Part shown: positions 8,484 to 18,122 of the stretch, one piece after another
Layout: each line of letters opens with the position of its first letter
Position numbering within the stretch: the stretch's first letter is position 1
Position numbers and translations under genes: made by a program
Notes under the pieces: generated by a model
Told to the model about the DNA's origin: nothing
Seen by the model: the letters and a program-made list of their open reading frames with translations, nothing else
Database searches by the model: none
Assembly (NCBI GenBank): GCA_964461135.1
Contig: CAYWTB010000014.1
Location: 16,043-80,042, forward strand
Reading direction: 5' to 3'
Source: RQOF01 sp964461135
Lineage (GTDB): Bacteria > Calditrichota > Calditrichia > RBG-13-44-9
DNA length: 64,000 nt

Positions 8484-11378
8484 TTAGTGGGTGTGTTCTT
8501 TTGCCGGTGGGCAGACGCACAGCAGATTGCGGTCACCATAGGTGTTGTCTATCCGGGCAACTGCCGGCCAGAATTTGTTAGGTTTGAGGTAATGCACTGC
8601 AAATGCCGCTTTTTCTCTCGAGTAGGGATGTTTCCAGTCTCCGGAGGCAATCTCCTCTGCCGTGTGAGGAGCCATCTTCAGCACATTATCTCCGGCATCG
8701 GCTTTACCGCTGATAATTTCCTGCATTTCTTCATATATGGCCATCATGGCATTGCAGAAGCGGTCCAGCTCTTCCTTATCTTCACTTTCAGTGGGTTCAA
8801 ACATAAAAGTCCCTATAACCGGAAATGAGGTAGTGGGTGCATGGAAACCGTAATCCATCAGCCGCTTCGAAATGTCCTCCACTTCGATGCCGCCTTCCTT
8901 TTTGAAGGGATGCATATCGAAAATCAGTTCATGCCCCACCCGTCCGAATTTTCCCGTATACAGGACAGGATATAATTTTTCCAGCCTGGATTTTACATAG
9001 TTGGCGTTGAGAATAGCGTAGCGGGTCACATCGGTCAGGCCGTCTCCCCCCAGCATTTTTATATAGGCATATGATATAAGAAGAATGCTGGAACTGCCGA
9101 AAGGAGTGGCGCTTACTGCGTGGATAGCCTTTTCTCCACCGGTTTTAATCAGCGGATGCCCGGGCAGAAACGGGGCAAGATGTGAGGCTACGCAAATGGG
9201 GCCCATCCCCGGTCCGCCGCCGCCGTGCGGGATACTGAAGGTTTTATGCAGATTCAGGTGGCATACATCCGCACCAATTTTGGCCGGATTGGTAAGACCG
9301 ACCTGTGCATTCATGTTGGCTCCGTCCATATAAACCTGCCCCCCATTTTTATGCACAAGATCGCATACCTCCCCGATGAGTTCTTCGAATACACCGTGGG
9401 TGGAGGGATATGTTACCATTATAGCGGCCAACTGGTCCTTGTTTTCTTCTGCTTTCTGGCGCAGATCGCTCACATCGATATCACCGTTTTCATTACATTT
9501 TACCAGCACCACCTTGGTGCCGGCCATGACGGCGCTGGCAGGATTGGTTCCATGGGCGGAGGTGGGGATGAGGGTGACGTCGCGATGTTCCTCTCCGCGA
9601 TCCCGGTGATATGCACGGATCACCGAGAGGCCGGTATATTCGCCCTGGGCCCCTGAATTGGGTTGCATGGATGCAGCGGCGAAGCCGGTAATTTCACATA
9701 ATAAATTTCCCAGCTCCCCGATAATTTCCTGATAACCTTTCACCTGTTCTATGGGGACGAAGGGGTGGATGCGGGAAAACTGCGGCCAGCTGACCGGCAG
9801 CATGGCTGTCGCCGGATTCAGCTTCATAGTGCAGGAACCCAGGGGAATCATGGAGGTGGTTAGTGACAGATCCTTCTTTTCCATGGATTTGATATAGCGC
9901 ATCATTTTGGTTTCCGACTGGAAACGATGGAAAACCGGGTGAGACAGGAATTCGCTTTTTCTCTCCAGCGTCGGGGGATACCCGGGCTCCAGCCCCTTAT
10001 CATGGGCACTGAAATTGATTGGTAGATGCTTTTTACCGGCCGATCCGGCAAAGACGTCAACAATGGCCTGTACATCCTCGGGTTCGGTGGTTTCATCCAG
10101 TGAAATACCGACCAATTCATCATTTATATAACGGAAGTTGATTTCTGACGCCAGGGCGGTTTCCTCTATGGTTTTCCGCAAATTTTTATCCACCTTCACT
10201 TTCAGGGTATCAAAATAAAACCTGTTAAGCTGATGAATGTCCAGTTTATTCAATTCCTGCTCCAGGATACGGGTAAGAGCGTGGATCCTGCCGGCGATGC
10301 TCCGGATTCCTTCCGGTCCGTGATAAACCGCATACATTCCTGCCATAATGGCCAGCAGGGCCTGGGCGGTACAGATATTGGAGGTGGCTTTTTCCCGCCG
10401 AATATGCTGTTCGCGGGTTTGAAGGGCCATACGGTACCCGATATTTCCATGCCTGTCGATGGAAACGCCGATTAATCTGCCGGGCATCTGGCGCTGATAT
10501 TGTTCACGTGTGGCAAAATAGGCGGCATGAGGACCGCCATATCCCAGTGGTACACCAAATCTCTGGGTAAGACCCACCGCCACGTCTGCTCCCAGTTCGC
10601 CGGGAGGGGTAAGCAATGCCAGGCTCAAAAGATCGGCAGCCAAAACCACCCGGCTGTCATTGGAATGGGCGGTCTGTATGACATCACCGTAGTCATAAAC
10701 CGCCCCGTCTTCAGCCGGGTATTGCAGGAGAATACCGAACACCCTTTCGTCAAATTCAAATGTTTTAAAATTGTTAATTTTCAGTTCAATTCCCAGCGGT
10801 TCGGCGCGAGTTTTCAACACCTCGATAGTCTGGGGAAGAACGCCATCCGAAACCAGAAAAACATGGGCATCCTTTTCTATTTTTTGCCGGCTGCGAATTC
10901 TATGCAACATGGTCATGGCCTCGGCAGCGGATGTGGCCTCATCCAGCAAAGAGGCGTTTGCTACTTCCAACCCGGTCAGATCGCTTACCATGGTCTGAAA
11001 AGTGAGCAAAGCTTCCAGACGTCCCTGTGCGATCTCCGCCTGGTAAGGTGTATACTGGGTGTACCATCCGGGATTTTCGAATATATTTCGCAGAATAACG
11101 CTGGGCGTGATGGTATCATAAAAACCCAGTCCGATATAGCTTTTAAATACTTTGTTTTTATGGGCAACTTCGCCCATCATTCGCAGGTAGCGGGATTCGC
11201 TGATGCCGGCGGGAATGTTCAACGGTTTATCCAGTCGAATATTTTGCGGAATTGTCTGGTCCATCAATTCATCCAGTGATTTTGCACCGACTACCTGCAG
11301 CATTTTCTGCTGCTCATTCCGGTTGGGTCCTATCTGACGATTTTTAAACTGTTCCTGGTTCTGGAATTTCACCTTCAT
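8484..11378 (-). CDS. gcvP: Glycine dehydrogenase (decarboxylating), full-length P-protein
   Basis: The P-protein of the glycine cleavage system decarboxylates glycine with PLP and passes the aminomethyl group to the lipoyl H-protein. At 964 residues from the ATG at 11378 this is the single-chain form, not the split gcvPA/gcvPB form. Key blocks are FYDTITPSVILRNIFENPGW and PYQAEIAQGRLEALL near the N-terminus, SMIPLGSCTMKLNPA in the centre, MQPNSGAQGEYTGL, and the PLP-lysine motif HLNLHKTFSIPHGGGGPGMG (lysine at about residue 712). An in-frame TTG ten codons earlier is possible, but the ATG has GGAG upstream. No gcvT, gcvH or lpd gene lies nearby. No glycine-riboswitch motif was seen in the leader. 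Confidence 0.96.
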   Translation of the reverse strand: MKVKFQNQEQFKNRQIGPNRNEQQKMLQVVGAKSLDELMDQTIPQNIRLDKPLNIPAGISESRYLRMMGEVAHKNKVFKSYIGLGFYDTITPSVILRNIFENPGWYTQYTPYQAEIAQGRLEALLTFQTMVSDLTGLEVANASLLDEATSAAEAMTMLHRIRSRQKIEKDAHVFLVSDGVLPQTIEVLKTRAEPLGIELKINNFKTFEFDERVFGILLQYPAEDGAVYDYGDVIQTAHSNDSRVVLAADLLSLALLTPPGELGADVAVGLTQRFGVPLGYGGPHAAYFATREQYQRQMPGRLIGVSIDRHGNIGYRMALQTREQHIRREKATSNICTAQALLAIMAGMYAVYHGPEGIRSIAGRIHALTRILEQELNKLDIHQLNRFYFDTLKVKVDKNLRKTIEETALASEINFRYINDELVGISLDETTEPEDVQAIVDVFAGSAGKKHLPINFSAHDKGLEPGYPPTLERKSEFLSHPVFHRFQSETKMMRYIKSMEKKDLSLTTSMIPLGSCTMKLNPATAMLPVSWPQFSRIHPFVPIEQVKGYQEIIGELGNLLCEITGFAAASMQPNSGAQGEYTGLSVIRAYHRDRGEEHRDVTLIPTSAHGTNPASAVMAGTKVVLVKCNENGDIDVSDLRQKAEENKDQLAAIMVTYPSTHGVFEELIGEVCDLVHKNGGQVYMDGANMNAQVGLTNPAKIGADVCHLNLHKTFSIPHGGGGPGMGPICVASHLAPFLPGHPLIKTGGEKAIHAVSATPFGSSSILLISYAYIKMLGGDGLTDVTRYAILNANYVKSRLEKLYPVLYTGKFGRVGHELIFDMHPFKKEGGIEVEDISKRLMDYGFHAPTTSFPVIGTFMFEPTESEDKEELDRFCNAMMAIYEEMQEIISGKADAGDNVLKMAPHTAEEIASGDWKHPYSREKAAFAVHYLKPNKFWPAVARIDNTYGDRNLLCVCPPAKEHTH

Positions 11379-11468
11379 ATTAATATTACTCCACTCTTTC
11401 GTTTGCAAAAATCATCATAAATTATATGATTCACATAGAAAAATTCAACCGATATAAAAGATTTTTTA

Positions 11469-11510
11469 CGCAAAAAGAAAGGGGAATATCCCAAAACAGG
11501 GAATTCCCCG
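11469..11510 (-). terminator. Hairpin with T-rich tail, likely terminator after the RRM gene
   Basis: On the minus strand a GGGGAAT ... ATTCCCC stem (11481-11509), with extra GGGA/TCCC pairing inside the loop, is followed by TTTCTTTTTG. This is the expected form of a rho-independent terminator. It lies between the upstream RRM gene and gcvP, so it would stop RRM transcription or act as an attenuator in a gcvP leader. Confidence 0.65.
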
Positions 11511-11515
11511 CAGTG

Positions 11516-11565
11516 AAGAGAAAAAGATCATAAAAGACCGTTCTGCTTCAGGATCTTTTTCTCTT
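11516..11565. repeat. 14-base perfect inverted repeat in the RRM-gcvP spacer
   Basis: AAGAGAAAAAGATC (11516-11529) and its exact complement (11552-11565) enclose a 22-base loop, 37 bases beyond the RRM stop. On the minus strand the right arm ends in a T-rich run, so it could be a first terminator, or an RNA-stabilising 3' structure upstream of the GC-rich hairpin at 11481-11509. Confidence 0.6.
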
Positions 11566-11601
11566 TTAAAGTGTATCAACGTCCTTATTTAAGTTCGTTT
11601 C

Positions 11602-11934
11602 TTACCAGCGGCCGCCGCGACCGCCACCACTATGTCCGCCGCGCGATCCTCCCCTTCCGCCTCCGCCTTGGCGACCTCTGCCGCGATTATCTTCCCTCTT
11701 GCGTGCTTCGTTTACAATCAGCCGTTTTCCCTTGATCTCCATGCCATCAGTTTTCTGTATGGCCTGGGCAGCATCGTCTTTTGAGGGTATCTCTACGAAG
11801 CCGAATCCCCTTGACTCTCCCGTGTATTTGTCTTTGAGAATAGTAACAGAAGAAACCTCACCAAATTCTTCAAAAACTTGACGTAACTCATCTTCTGTGA
11901 CCTCGTGGGCCAGATTACCTACATAAATATTCAT
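11602..11934 (-). CDS. RRM-domain RNA-binding protein with Gly/Arg-rich tail
   Basis: The 110-residue protein is a single RNA recognition motif followed by a Gly/Arg-rich tail. RNP2 (IYVGNL, residues 3-8) and RNP1 (RGFGFVEI, residues 42-49) are both intact, and the tail (about residues 81-110) is almost entirely G, R and S. Bacterial proteins of this type, such as cyanobacterial Rbps, bind RNA and are often cold-induced. AAGGAG stands six bases before the ATG. The gene is monocistronic: two hairpins follow it and about 450 bases of non-coding DNA precede it. The long leader may carry regulation, but nothing specific was recognised. Confidence 0.93.
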   Translation of the reverse strand: MNIYVGNLAHEVTEDELRQVFEEFGEVSSVTILKDKYTGESRGFGFVEIPSKDDAAQAIQKTDGMEIKGKRLIVNEARKREDNRGRGRQGGGGRGGSRGGHSGGGRGGRW

Positions 11935-12394
11935 TCGCTGCTCCTTGTTGTGAAGTTATACCCTAGTGAATGAAGATGGCGGGCTGCGGGAGAAATTTAA
12001 AAGCCCTCTTTAGAACCCGCGTAATTTCTCTGGCTGCCGATTGCTCATCAGACATCACAATATAATGTAACATCGCCTGTTAAATCTTACACGATCGTCC
12101 CTGATCTCTGCATCTTATAATCTATTAAAGGATTTCGGGTTTTAAAAGCTTAATCTTTTACGATGTTATTTTTCTTGGCACATGATGGAAACGCTAGGTT
12201 GAATCAGCTTTCAGCGTTCAGTGTTCAATAAAAAAATGTGAAAGGCCAGATCTAAAAAGACCGAAATGCATGCTGCAATGAGCATAACATACTACATGTT
12301 TTTAGCTATCCGCTAACAGGGTACAATGTTCAGCTTTAAACCATATTCCCTGAATTTTATTAGTTTTCTGATTTCGTCTTATATTGTTGATCCG
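11935..12394. other. Non-coding region upstream of the RRM gene
   Basis: These 460 bases hold the leader and promoter of the RRM gene and the 3' flank of a protein-like fragment. I see no gene-length frame, no tRNA and no T-tailed hairpin. Cold-shock-type genes often have long structured 5' leaders, so the 150-200 bases just upstream of 11934 are the likeliest place for one. I could not define it by eye. Confidence 0.4.
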
Positions 12395-12622
12395 TCATAA
12401 CATCCTTGCCGGAGTTGTCTGACCTGCCGGGCTGTAAGGCAATCCCATCCAGTCTTCCGGATATTTGAAGGAAGCAATGGTATAGAGTAGATTAGCCGTG
12501 GCAGCATCGACAACGTACCTGCAATCATCCAGATTTCCGGTCGCCGCTTCAAAATAACAGCGTCCGCCTCCCATTGCACGCAGGCCTTGCGGGATGTCCG
12601 GCCTGTATTCCCACCACCTCAC
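12395..12622 (-). pseudogene. Unidentified protein-like fragment, probably a gene remnant
   Basis: The minus-strand frame encodes about 75 residues with natural-looking composition (for example GLRAMGGGRCYFEAATGNL and YTIASFKYPEDWMGLPYS). It begins only with a GTG and has no ribosome binding site. The sequence looks like the interior or C-terminal part of a larger protein, but I do not recognise the family. It lies 220 bases downstream of a decayed secreted protein on the same strand, which suggests this stretch as a whole is degenerating. It could also be a short real gene. Confidence 0.3.
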
Positions 12623-12842
12623 AGATGATTAGCCCTTTTCATATGTCCGGTAAAAGTATGTTCTTACCAGAAGGCCTGCTAAGATCCGCAGAAATGGCTT
12701 GGATACTGTTGCAGAATATTTCGCTTGCAGAAAAGTTTTGGGACTGAAATCGCAATTCTTTTCGATCAGAATTTGATGGGCCGTTAAATATTTTACGAGT
12801 ATGGACACCCCCGGGATTTTTAATCTCCGGGAAGTGACAGGG

Positions 12843-15466
12843 TTATTTTAGGAAGGTTAACTGCCGCGTCTGCCGGAGATCTCCGGCCTGCAGGGTGTAG
12901 ATATAAATTCCCGATGCCACCAACTGTCCGGCCTCGTTACGTCCATCCCAGTTCACCTGGTGATTTCCTGCCGGTTGTTCCCTGTTCACCAGGGTTATCA
13001 CCTCCTGCCCTAGTGTATTATAAATTGAAAGTTTTACCCGGCTTCGCTCAGTAAGTGTGTAGGGAATGGTGGTTGCGGGATTAAAAGGATTGGGATAATT
13101 TTGTTTTAAGGTTAAACGGCGGGCTATGGTCTCCGTCATCCGTACATCAATTCCGGTGATCAGTGAAAGGTCCAGTTTGTACATGGAGCGGGCATGTGTG
13201 CCTATGGCCAGGTAATGGGCGGTGGGGTGTATTTTCAAATCATATACCGGCACCATGGGTAATTCACTGCTCACATACTGCCAGCTCATCCCCGTATCGC
13301 TGCTGAAATAGGCTCCCAGATCGGTTCCTATAAAAAGAAAGTTGGAGGCCAAAGGATCTACCGCGAGGGCATTTACCGGTGCATCCGGCAGGTTGCTGCT
13401 GATGTCCGTCCAGGTCTGTCCCTGAACACTGGTCCGGAAGACGTGAGGCTGGGGATCTTTCCATTTCAGCCCTGAGAAGGTGACATAAGCGATATTCTCA
13501 TCATTGGGGTCCGGGACTACCCGGATTACCCAGCGGTAGGGAAGAGAAGAAGATACATCCGTCCATGTATATCCCCCCAGTCCCTGCTTAACCACACATG
13601 GCTGTCATCGGTGCCGGCCTAGATCACGTTGGAGTTTGTTGGTGCCACGGCCATGGTTGTAACGGTACCCAGGCGGGTTCCGGGAATGCCGTCAGTCAGA
13701 TCGGGACTGATGACGGTCCATGATGCTGCCCCGGTTGTGGTGCGGTATACCCGGTCCGTACCATAATATAAAACTGAAGAATTATTGTGATCCATAATTA
13801 TCGGTGTGGACCAGTTGGTGAGTTCGGTCTGGTTTATTCCGGTCAAAACGATGTTAAATGAAAATCCGCCGTTAGTGGATTTCCCCAGGTATCCGTACTG
13901 GGATTCGGCATAAATAATGTCCGGGTTAGTATGATTCACCACCACATAAAAGCCGTCTCCCCCATAGATCCGGCCCCAATCATTCAGCCCTCCGGTGAGG
14001 GTGCGCAGGGTGCCGTTGTCCTGGGTACCTCCATAAAGCCGCTGTGGATTATTTTTATCCAGACCGATTTCATAAAACTGGGTAACCGGTAATTCGGCCA
14101 CCTTGGTCCAGCTTGCCCCGGCATCCTGCGAGATATTAATTCCCCCGTCATTGCCCTCAATGATGTAATCCGGGTTTTTGGGATGAAAGGCCAGGGCATG
14201 GTGATCCACATGCAGGTTGGCTGGACCTCCCGAATATCCGTAAATCACCGGCCAGTTATTTCCGCCATCGGTGGAACGCATGAAAGAGACATCCAGGGCA
14301 AAGAGAGTATCCGGATGGGCAGGATGGATCCTGACCTGTCCGAAGTACCAGCTGAAGTTGCTGGCTCCGTTATTGATCTCCTTATCCGGATCGGCGTCAA
14401 TCCAGGAAGTGCCGAAATCAGAGGTTTTATAAAGCCCCCAGTAGTAGGATCCGTCGCTGTACAGTGCGTAAACCATATCTGGATTGCTTTGGGAAATAGC
14501 CAGTCCGATGCGGCCGATATTGCGGGCGGTGGGATCTGGCAACCCGCGCCCCGGACCCAGATATTCCCAGTTGTTGCCGCTGTCCAGCGAGCGAAAGATG
14601 CCGCTGATTGGGCCGAAGAGGTGGCTGCTGTTGGGCCGGCGTACCCGCTCCCACATGGACGCCATCAGACGGTTAGGATTAGCGGGATCCATTACAATAT
14701 CAATGGCCCCGGTGGAATCGGATATGTAAAGGGAGGGTACCCAGGTTAGTCCGCCGTCTTCACTTTTGTAGATACCTCGCTCCGGATTAGGCAGAAAATA
14801 GGAGCCTACAGCTGCCAGGAATATGCGCTGGGTATTGGAGGGATCCACCACAATCCGGCCGATGGAGGTAGTATTTTCCAATCCCAGGAGCCGCCAGCTG
14901 GAACCGCCGTCAATGGACTTATATACACCCCCGCCCGGGAAATTATTGTGTCCGCCATTGGCTTCCCCCGTTCCCACGTAGAGGGTATCGGGATGAACGG
15001 GGTCTATTCCGATATCACCCACGCTGAGATTTGCCTGGTCATCAAACACAGAAATCCAGCTCAATCCCATGTCTGTGGACTTAAACATACCGCCGGTGGC
15101 GGCACCGGCATACACGATAGCGGGATTTAGGGGATTAAACTCGATATCCGAGATGCGCCCCCCGATGTTGGTGGGACCGGCAAACTCCACCAGCTCCATG
15201 CTGTTTTGAACTGCTGCGGCACGCATTTCCTGTGCCTGTTGCATTTGTTGACGAAAGTAAACACGGTCTGCCTGTCAGTAGGGAAATGTGCGGCGCATCC
15301 AGTCCCAGTCTGATGGCCTCAGATCAGGCCCGGGCGCGGATTTCTTCATCCGCTGTTCGATGAGATTGTCCGTTTCCTGCGAGCGGATAAACAGAAAAAC
15401 AAATCCTGCTGCCGCTATCAGTAAGGTAAAAATAATATATTGAGGGGTATTTTTCGGTCTGAGCAT
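12843..15466 (-). pseudogene. Broken secreted VPS10/sortilin-type beta-propeller protein with FlgD-like sorting domain
   Basis: Three adjacent frames join into one product of about 870 residues. It begins at ATG 15466 (AAGGGA upstream) with a signal anchor, then RPSDWDWMRRTFPY, and an in-frame TGA at 15275-15277. It resumes at once in the same frame with QADRVYFRQQMQQAQEMR and runs through many BNR/Asp-box-like repeats (GGLTW, GGSSWR, GGNNW, DAGASW). It stops at an in-frame TAG (13619-13621) after APTNSNVI and continues as AGTDDSHVWLSRD. A net one-base frameshift near 13575-13595 then leads into TWTDVSSSLPYRW and the C-terminal sorting domain (YPNPFNPATTIPYTL, ending RQLTFLK). Intact relatives are secreted photosynthesis-system-II-stability/sortilin-like propellers. 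Three independent lesions argue for a pseudogene rather than sequencing error. Confidence 0.85.
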
Positions 15467-15939
15467 AAATATATCCCTTGATTATAGCGTGTTTATTTGA
15501 AGAATTTAACAACAAGACAACGAAGATACAGAATCGGGAATGTAACAACCCGAAATTTAACGGTGTTAAATTCGATTTCATAGGCGAATCGCACCAGGAG
15601 TAATCATTTATTCAAAACAGCAATTCAGAAAGAATAATCCAGGCATATTATTCCCGGAATGACAGGAATCGGCACATAATTCAGGTTGAGAAATATAAGT
15701 GGGAGAGACCCGGATTCATAAAGGATTTTGAATTACCGGTGATTAATTATTGGTCTGCTCAATTCGGGAATTTATTGCCCGGTTAAGAATATCAGGAAGC
15801 CAAGGAATGCATGTCGGAGAAAGAATTTCGTAAAAATAAGGATCAAAATCGCTCTCCCGGCATGCGTTTATCTTTCTGTTTTACAACTGGGGGACAAAGG
15901 GCGTTCATAATTATATAGAGAGCACAAAACATCCTTGAA
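15467..15939. other. Intergenic region with an imperfect hairpin
   Basis: About 470 bases lie between the SDR gene's 3' end and the start of the broken propeller gene. An imperfect inverted repeat pairs GCATGTCGGAGA (about 15809) with TCTCCCGGCATGC (about 15853-15866). This could terminate the SDR transcript, though there is no clear T-run. No coding frame with plausible signals was seen. Confidence 0.4.
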
Positions 15940-16692
15940 CTAGTGAGAATTTAACATGCGGAAAATTCCTTCGGGATCGTTACGTGCACCATTCTTCAAA
16001 AACTGCGCCTGCCCCACTGCAATTTCAAAATCATCTCCGGCGATCCCCTGCAGAGTTGCTTCGGCCACTTCGCCGGGAGGGATACCCCGGTCTGTCTGTC
16101 CCCTGCGATCTCTGGTGCCTTTATCAAGTTCGGTATCAACAGTGGGCGGTATGATTTCAAAAACTTTAATGGCGGTATCCTTCAGCTGGTGTCTTAAGGA
16201 TATACTGAAAGAGTGCAGGGCTGCTTTGGTGGCGCAATACACCGGCATCCGGGCAATAGGTACAAAGCCCAGGCCGGATGATACATTTATAATGGCAGCT
16301 TCCGGCTGTTTCAGGAGATGAGGAATGAACAGAGCCGATAAATGCACCGGGGCCTGTAAATTAATTTCTATTTCATTTTCCCCGGTTATCCGGTCATCCG
16401 CTTCCGTTTTAAAATCAATTTCCCGCTGAATGCCCGCATTGTTTACCAGAATATTCAGGTTACCAAAGTGAGCAATGGTCCAGTTGACCAGTGTCTTCCG
16501 GCTATTAGCTTCAGAGACATCACAGATTCTGGTATGAAGCCGGGGGAATTGATTTTTGGCTTCAAGCAATTTCTGTTCCCGCCTGCCGCATATAATTACG
16601 TCATTGTTTTCTCTCAGGAAAACTCTGGCAAGCGCCAGACCGATGCCGGTTCCCCCTCCGGTAATCAGGATTGTGTTGCCGGTTGTCTGCAT
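15940..16692 (-). CDS. Short-chain dehydrogenase/reductase (DltE-like)
   Basis: This 250-residue classical SDR has the cofactor motif TGGGTGIG (residues 11-18), NNAG (84-87), the catalytic Ser (about 138) and the YxxxK pair in YCATK (Tyr152, Lys156). The overall pattern, including the RREQKLLEAK and IPPTVDTELDKGTR segments, resembles the DltE-type SDRs found in many bacteria, whose substrate is usually not established. The start is clear: AAGGAG stands six bases before the ATG at 16692. It appears monocistronic. Confidence 0.9.
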   Translation of the reverse strand: MQTTGNTILITGGGTGIGLALARVFLRENNDVIICGRREQKLLEAKNQFPRLHTRICDVSEANSRKTLVNWTIAHFGNLNILVNNAGIQREIDFKTEADDRITGENEIEINLQAPVHLSALFIPHLLKQPEAAIINVSSGLGFVPIARMPVYCATKAALHSFSISLRHQLKDTAIKVFEIIPPTVDTELDKGTRDRRGQTDRGIPPGEVAEATLQGIAGDDFEIAVGQAQFLKNGARNDPEGIFRMLNSH

Positions 16693-16823
16693 TAGTATCT
16701 CCTTGTAAAGTTATGAAATATTCTAAACTCCGTATCAGTGAACCAAACCCGCCATCATTAAAAACGTATTACCAATGAATAGTTATGAAAATTCTTAAAA
16801 TCTCATAAAACATGAAAAGATCC

Positions 16824-17018
16824 TTATTTCCTGAAATTCCGGGAAAGTCCTTTGCTTAACTGAAAGCGATCGGACAAAGTCATTTCTGCCGAACGGGTTT
16901 CCTGACATCCGCTGAATTGATCGGCCAAAATATTTAGTATTCCCGGTTCATGACCCAATCTTCTGATGGTGGAAATAATCTGCACCCGGGAGTGTGCCAG
17001 CCCGACCGGTTTTTTCAA
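16824..17018 (-). CDS. Small uncharacterised ORF directly after the GTPase gene (doubtful)
   Basis: A 64-codon frame begins at a TTG immediately after the TAA of the GTPase gene, so translation could restart there. The product is basic, has no hydrophobic segment and matches no family I know. A ribosome binding site would have to lie within the GTPase C-terminal codons, and none is evident. It may instead be part of the GTPase 3' untranslated region. Confidence 0.25.
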   Translation of the reverse strand: MKKPVGLAHSRVQIISTIRRLGHEPGILNILADQFSGCQETRSAEMTLSDRFQLSKGLSRNFRK

Positions 17019-18005
17019 TTACATATGTAACTCCACCACATCGCCGTCCTGCAGGATATAATCCCGGCCCACCTGCTGCCCGTCGAAAACTCCCTTTCCC
17101 CATACCCGGGCCGATTTAAGATTCTGCAGAAAATCTTTATGCACCCGTCCGGCTAATTCTTCCAATATGCTCCCCTTCTTTAAAACAAAAGGCGCCGTAC
17201 GGTCTGGTTCCTTCCCGGGTGGTTTGGAGTAAACCCTGATCAGATTCAGCCGCTGGAATATTTCCTTCTTGAGTTTCACCATGTGGCGTCCGTTGCGGGC
17301 AGATATGGTAATGAGGGGACATTCCTCGTCCAGCAGTGCCTTAAACACCTGAAAATCCTCCTCGAAATCCTGACTGTCATTCTTGTTAACCACCACCAGA
17401 AGAGGCGGATAGTGGGTATCGGCAGGAGGTGTTTCATCTTTTTTGCAGCGTCGTACCGGAATTTGATGTTCCTGCAGTATATCCAGGCTGGTATGCAGCT
17501 GCTGGAAGGCATCTGCCTGCAGATTGATCATAAGTAAAACCAGATCTGCACTGCGGATCAGGTCAAAGAGTTCGGATTCCATATGTTCACGATTCAGGGG
17601 TGGGGTATCCAGCAACTGGATAGGAACGTGTTCCCAGGACATCATTCCGGGAACCGGGGTCCAGGTGCTAAAGGGGGCGGGCGAAACCACCGGGTTGGCA
17701 TTTGTAAGTGCGCTGAGCAGGGATGATTTTCCCACATTAGGGGGCCCGATAATAACCGCCCGGGCGGCTCCCTCTTTCTCCACGTGATATGCCGATTCAT
17801 GGGATCCGGCTTTCTTACTTTTCTGAGCGGAATCCCGCAGCCTGGAAAGACGGCGGCGCAGATCGGCACGCAGCTTGTCCGTACCCTTGTGCTTGGGAAT
17901 AGTTCCCATGAGCTCTTCCAGGCGTTCAATCTTTTCCTGTGTGGCCGATGCCTCTTTATAGCGTCGTTCCGCTTCAAAATATTCCGGTGGCAGATTAGTA
18001 GGCAT
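17019..18005 (-). CDS. DRG/Obg-like GTPase with C-terminal TGS domain
   Basis: The 328-residue protein has an N-terminal basic coiled-coil helical region (about residues 10-70), then a GTPase domain with Walker A GPPNVGKS (87-94), a G3 motif of the form LLDTPP (instead of DxPG), and NKND (about 208). A TGS domain ends in ILQDGDVVELHM. This is the architecture of DRG/YchF-related TRAFAC GTPases, which act with ribosomes or RNA, though no specific function is established for this small bacterial/archaeal-like group. The ATG at 18005 has only a weak ribosome binding site. A Cys-rich fragment and a non-coding region precede it. Confidence 0.85.
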   Translation of the reverse strand: MPTNLPPEYFEAERRYKEASATQEKIERLEELMGTIPKHKGTDKLRADLRRRLSRLRDSAQKSKKAGSHESAYHVEKEGAARAVIIGPPNVGKSSLLSALTNANPVVSPAPFSTWTPVPGMMSWEHVPIQLLDTPPLNREHMESELFDLIRSADLVLLMINLQADAFQQLHTSLDILQEHQIPVRRCKKDETPPADTHYPPLLVVVNKNDSQDFEEDFQVFKALLDEECPLITISARNGRHMVKLKKEIFQRLNLIRVYSKPPGKEPDRTAPFVLKKGSILEELAGRVHKDFLQNLKSARVWGKGVFDGQQVGRDYILQDGDVVELHM

Positions 18006-18122
18006 AATATTACCGGTTGATTTGAAGTGAGTTATTTTATCGGTTTAAAACATAAATTATGCAAAAGTCCGATAAAAGCAGTTAAAAATCTTAAGGAAAG
18101 TGTGACATTTTCCCTATCGGCG

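Noticed and set aside
11379..11600. Possible glycine riboswitch in front of gcvP.
   Set aside because: The conserved riboswitch core was not found in the leader. Only two simple hairpins are present.
15275..15277. TGA in the propeller gene and TGA at 54001 in the CPBP gene might mean TGA is recoded (for example as Gly).
   Set aside because: TGA is a normal stop elsewhere in the window, for example at xseA and the GH57 remnant, and the propeller gene also has a TAG and a frameshift. Gene decay explains all lesions.
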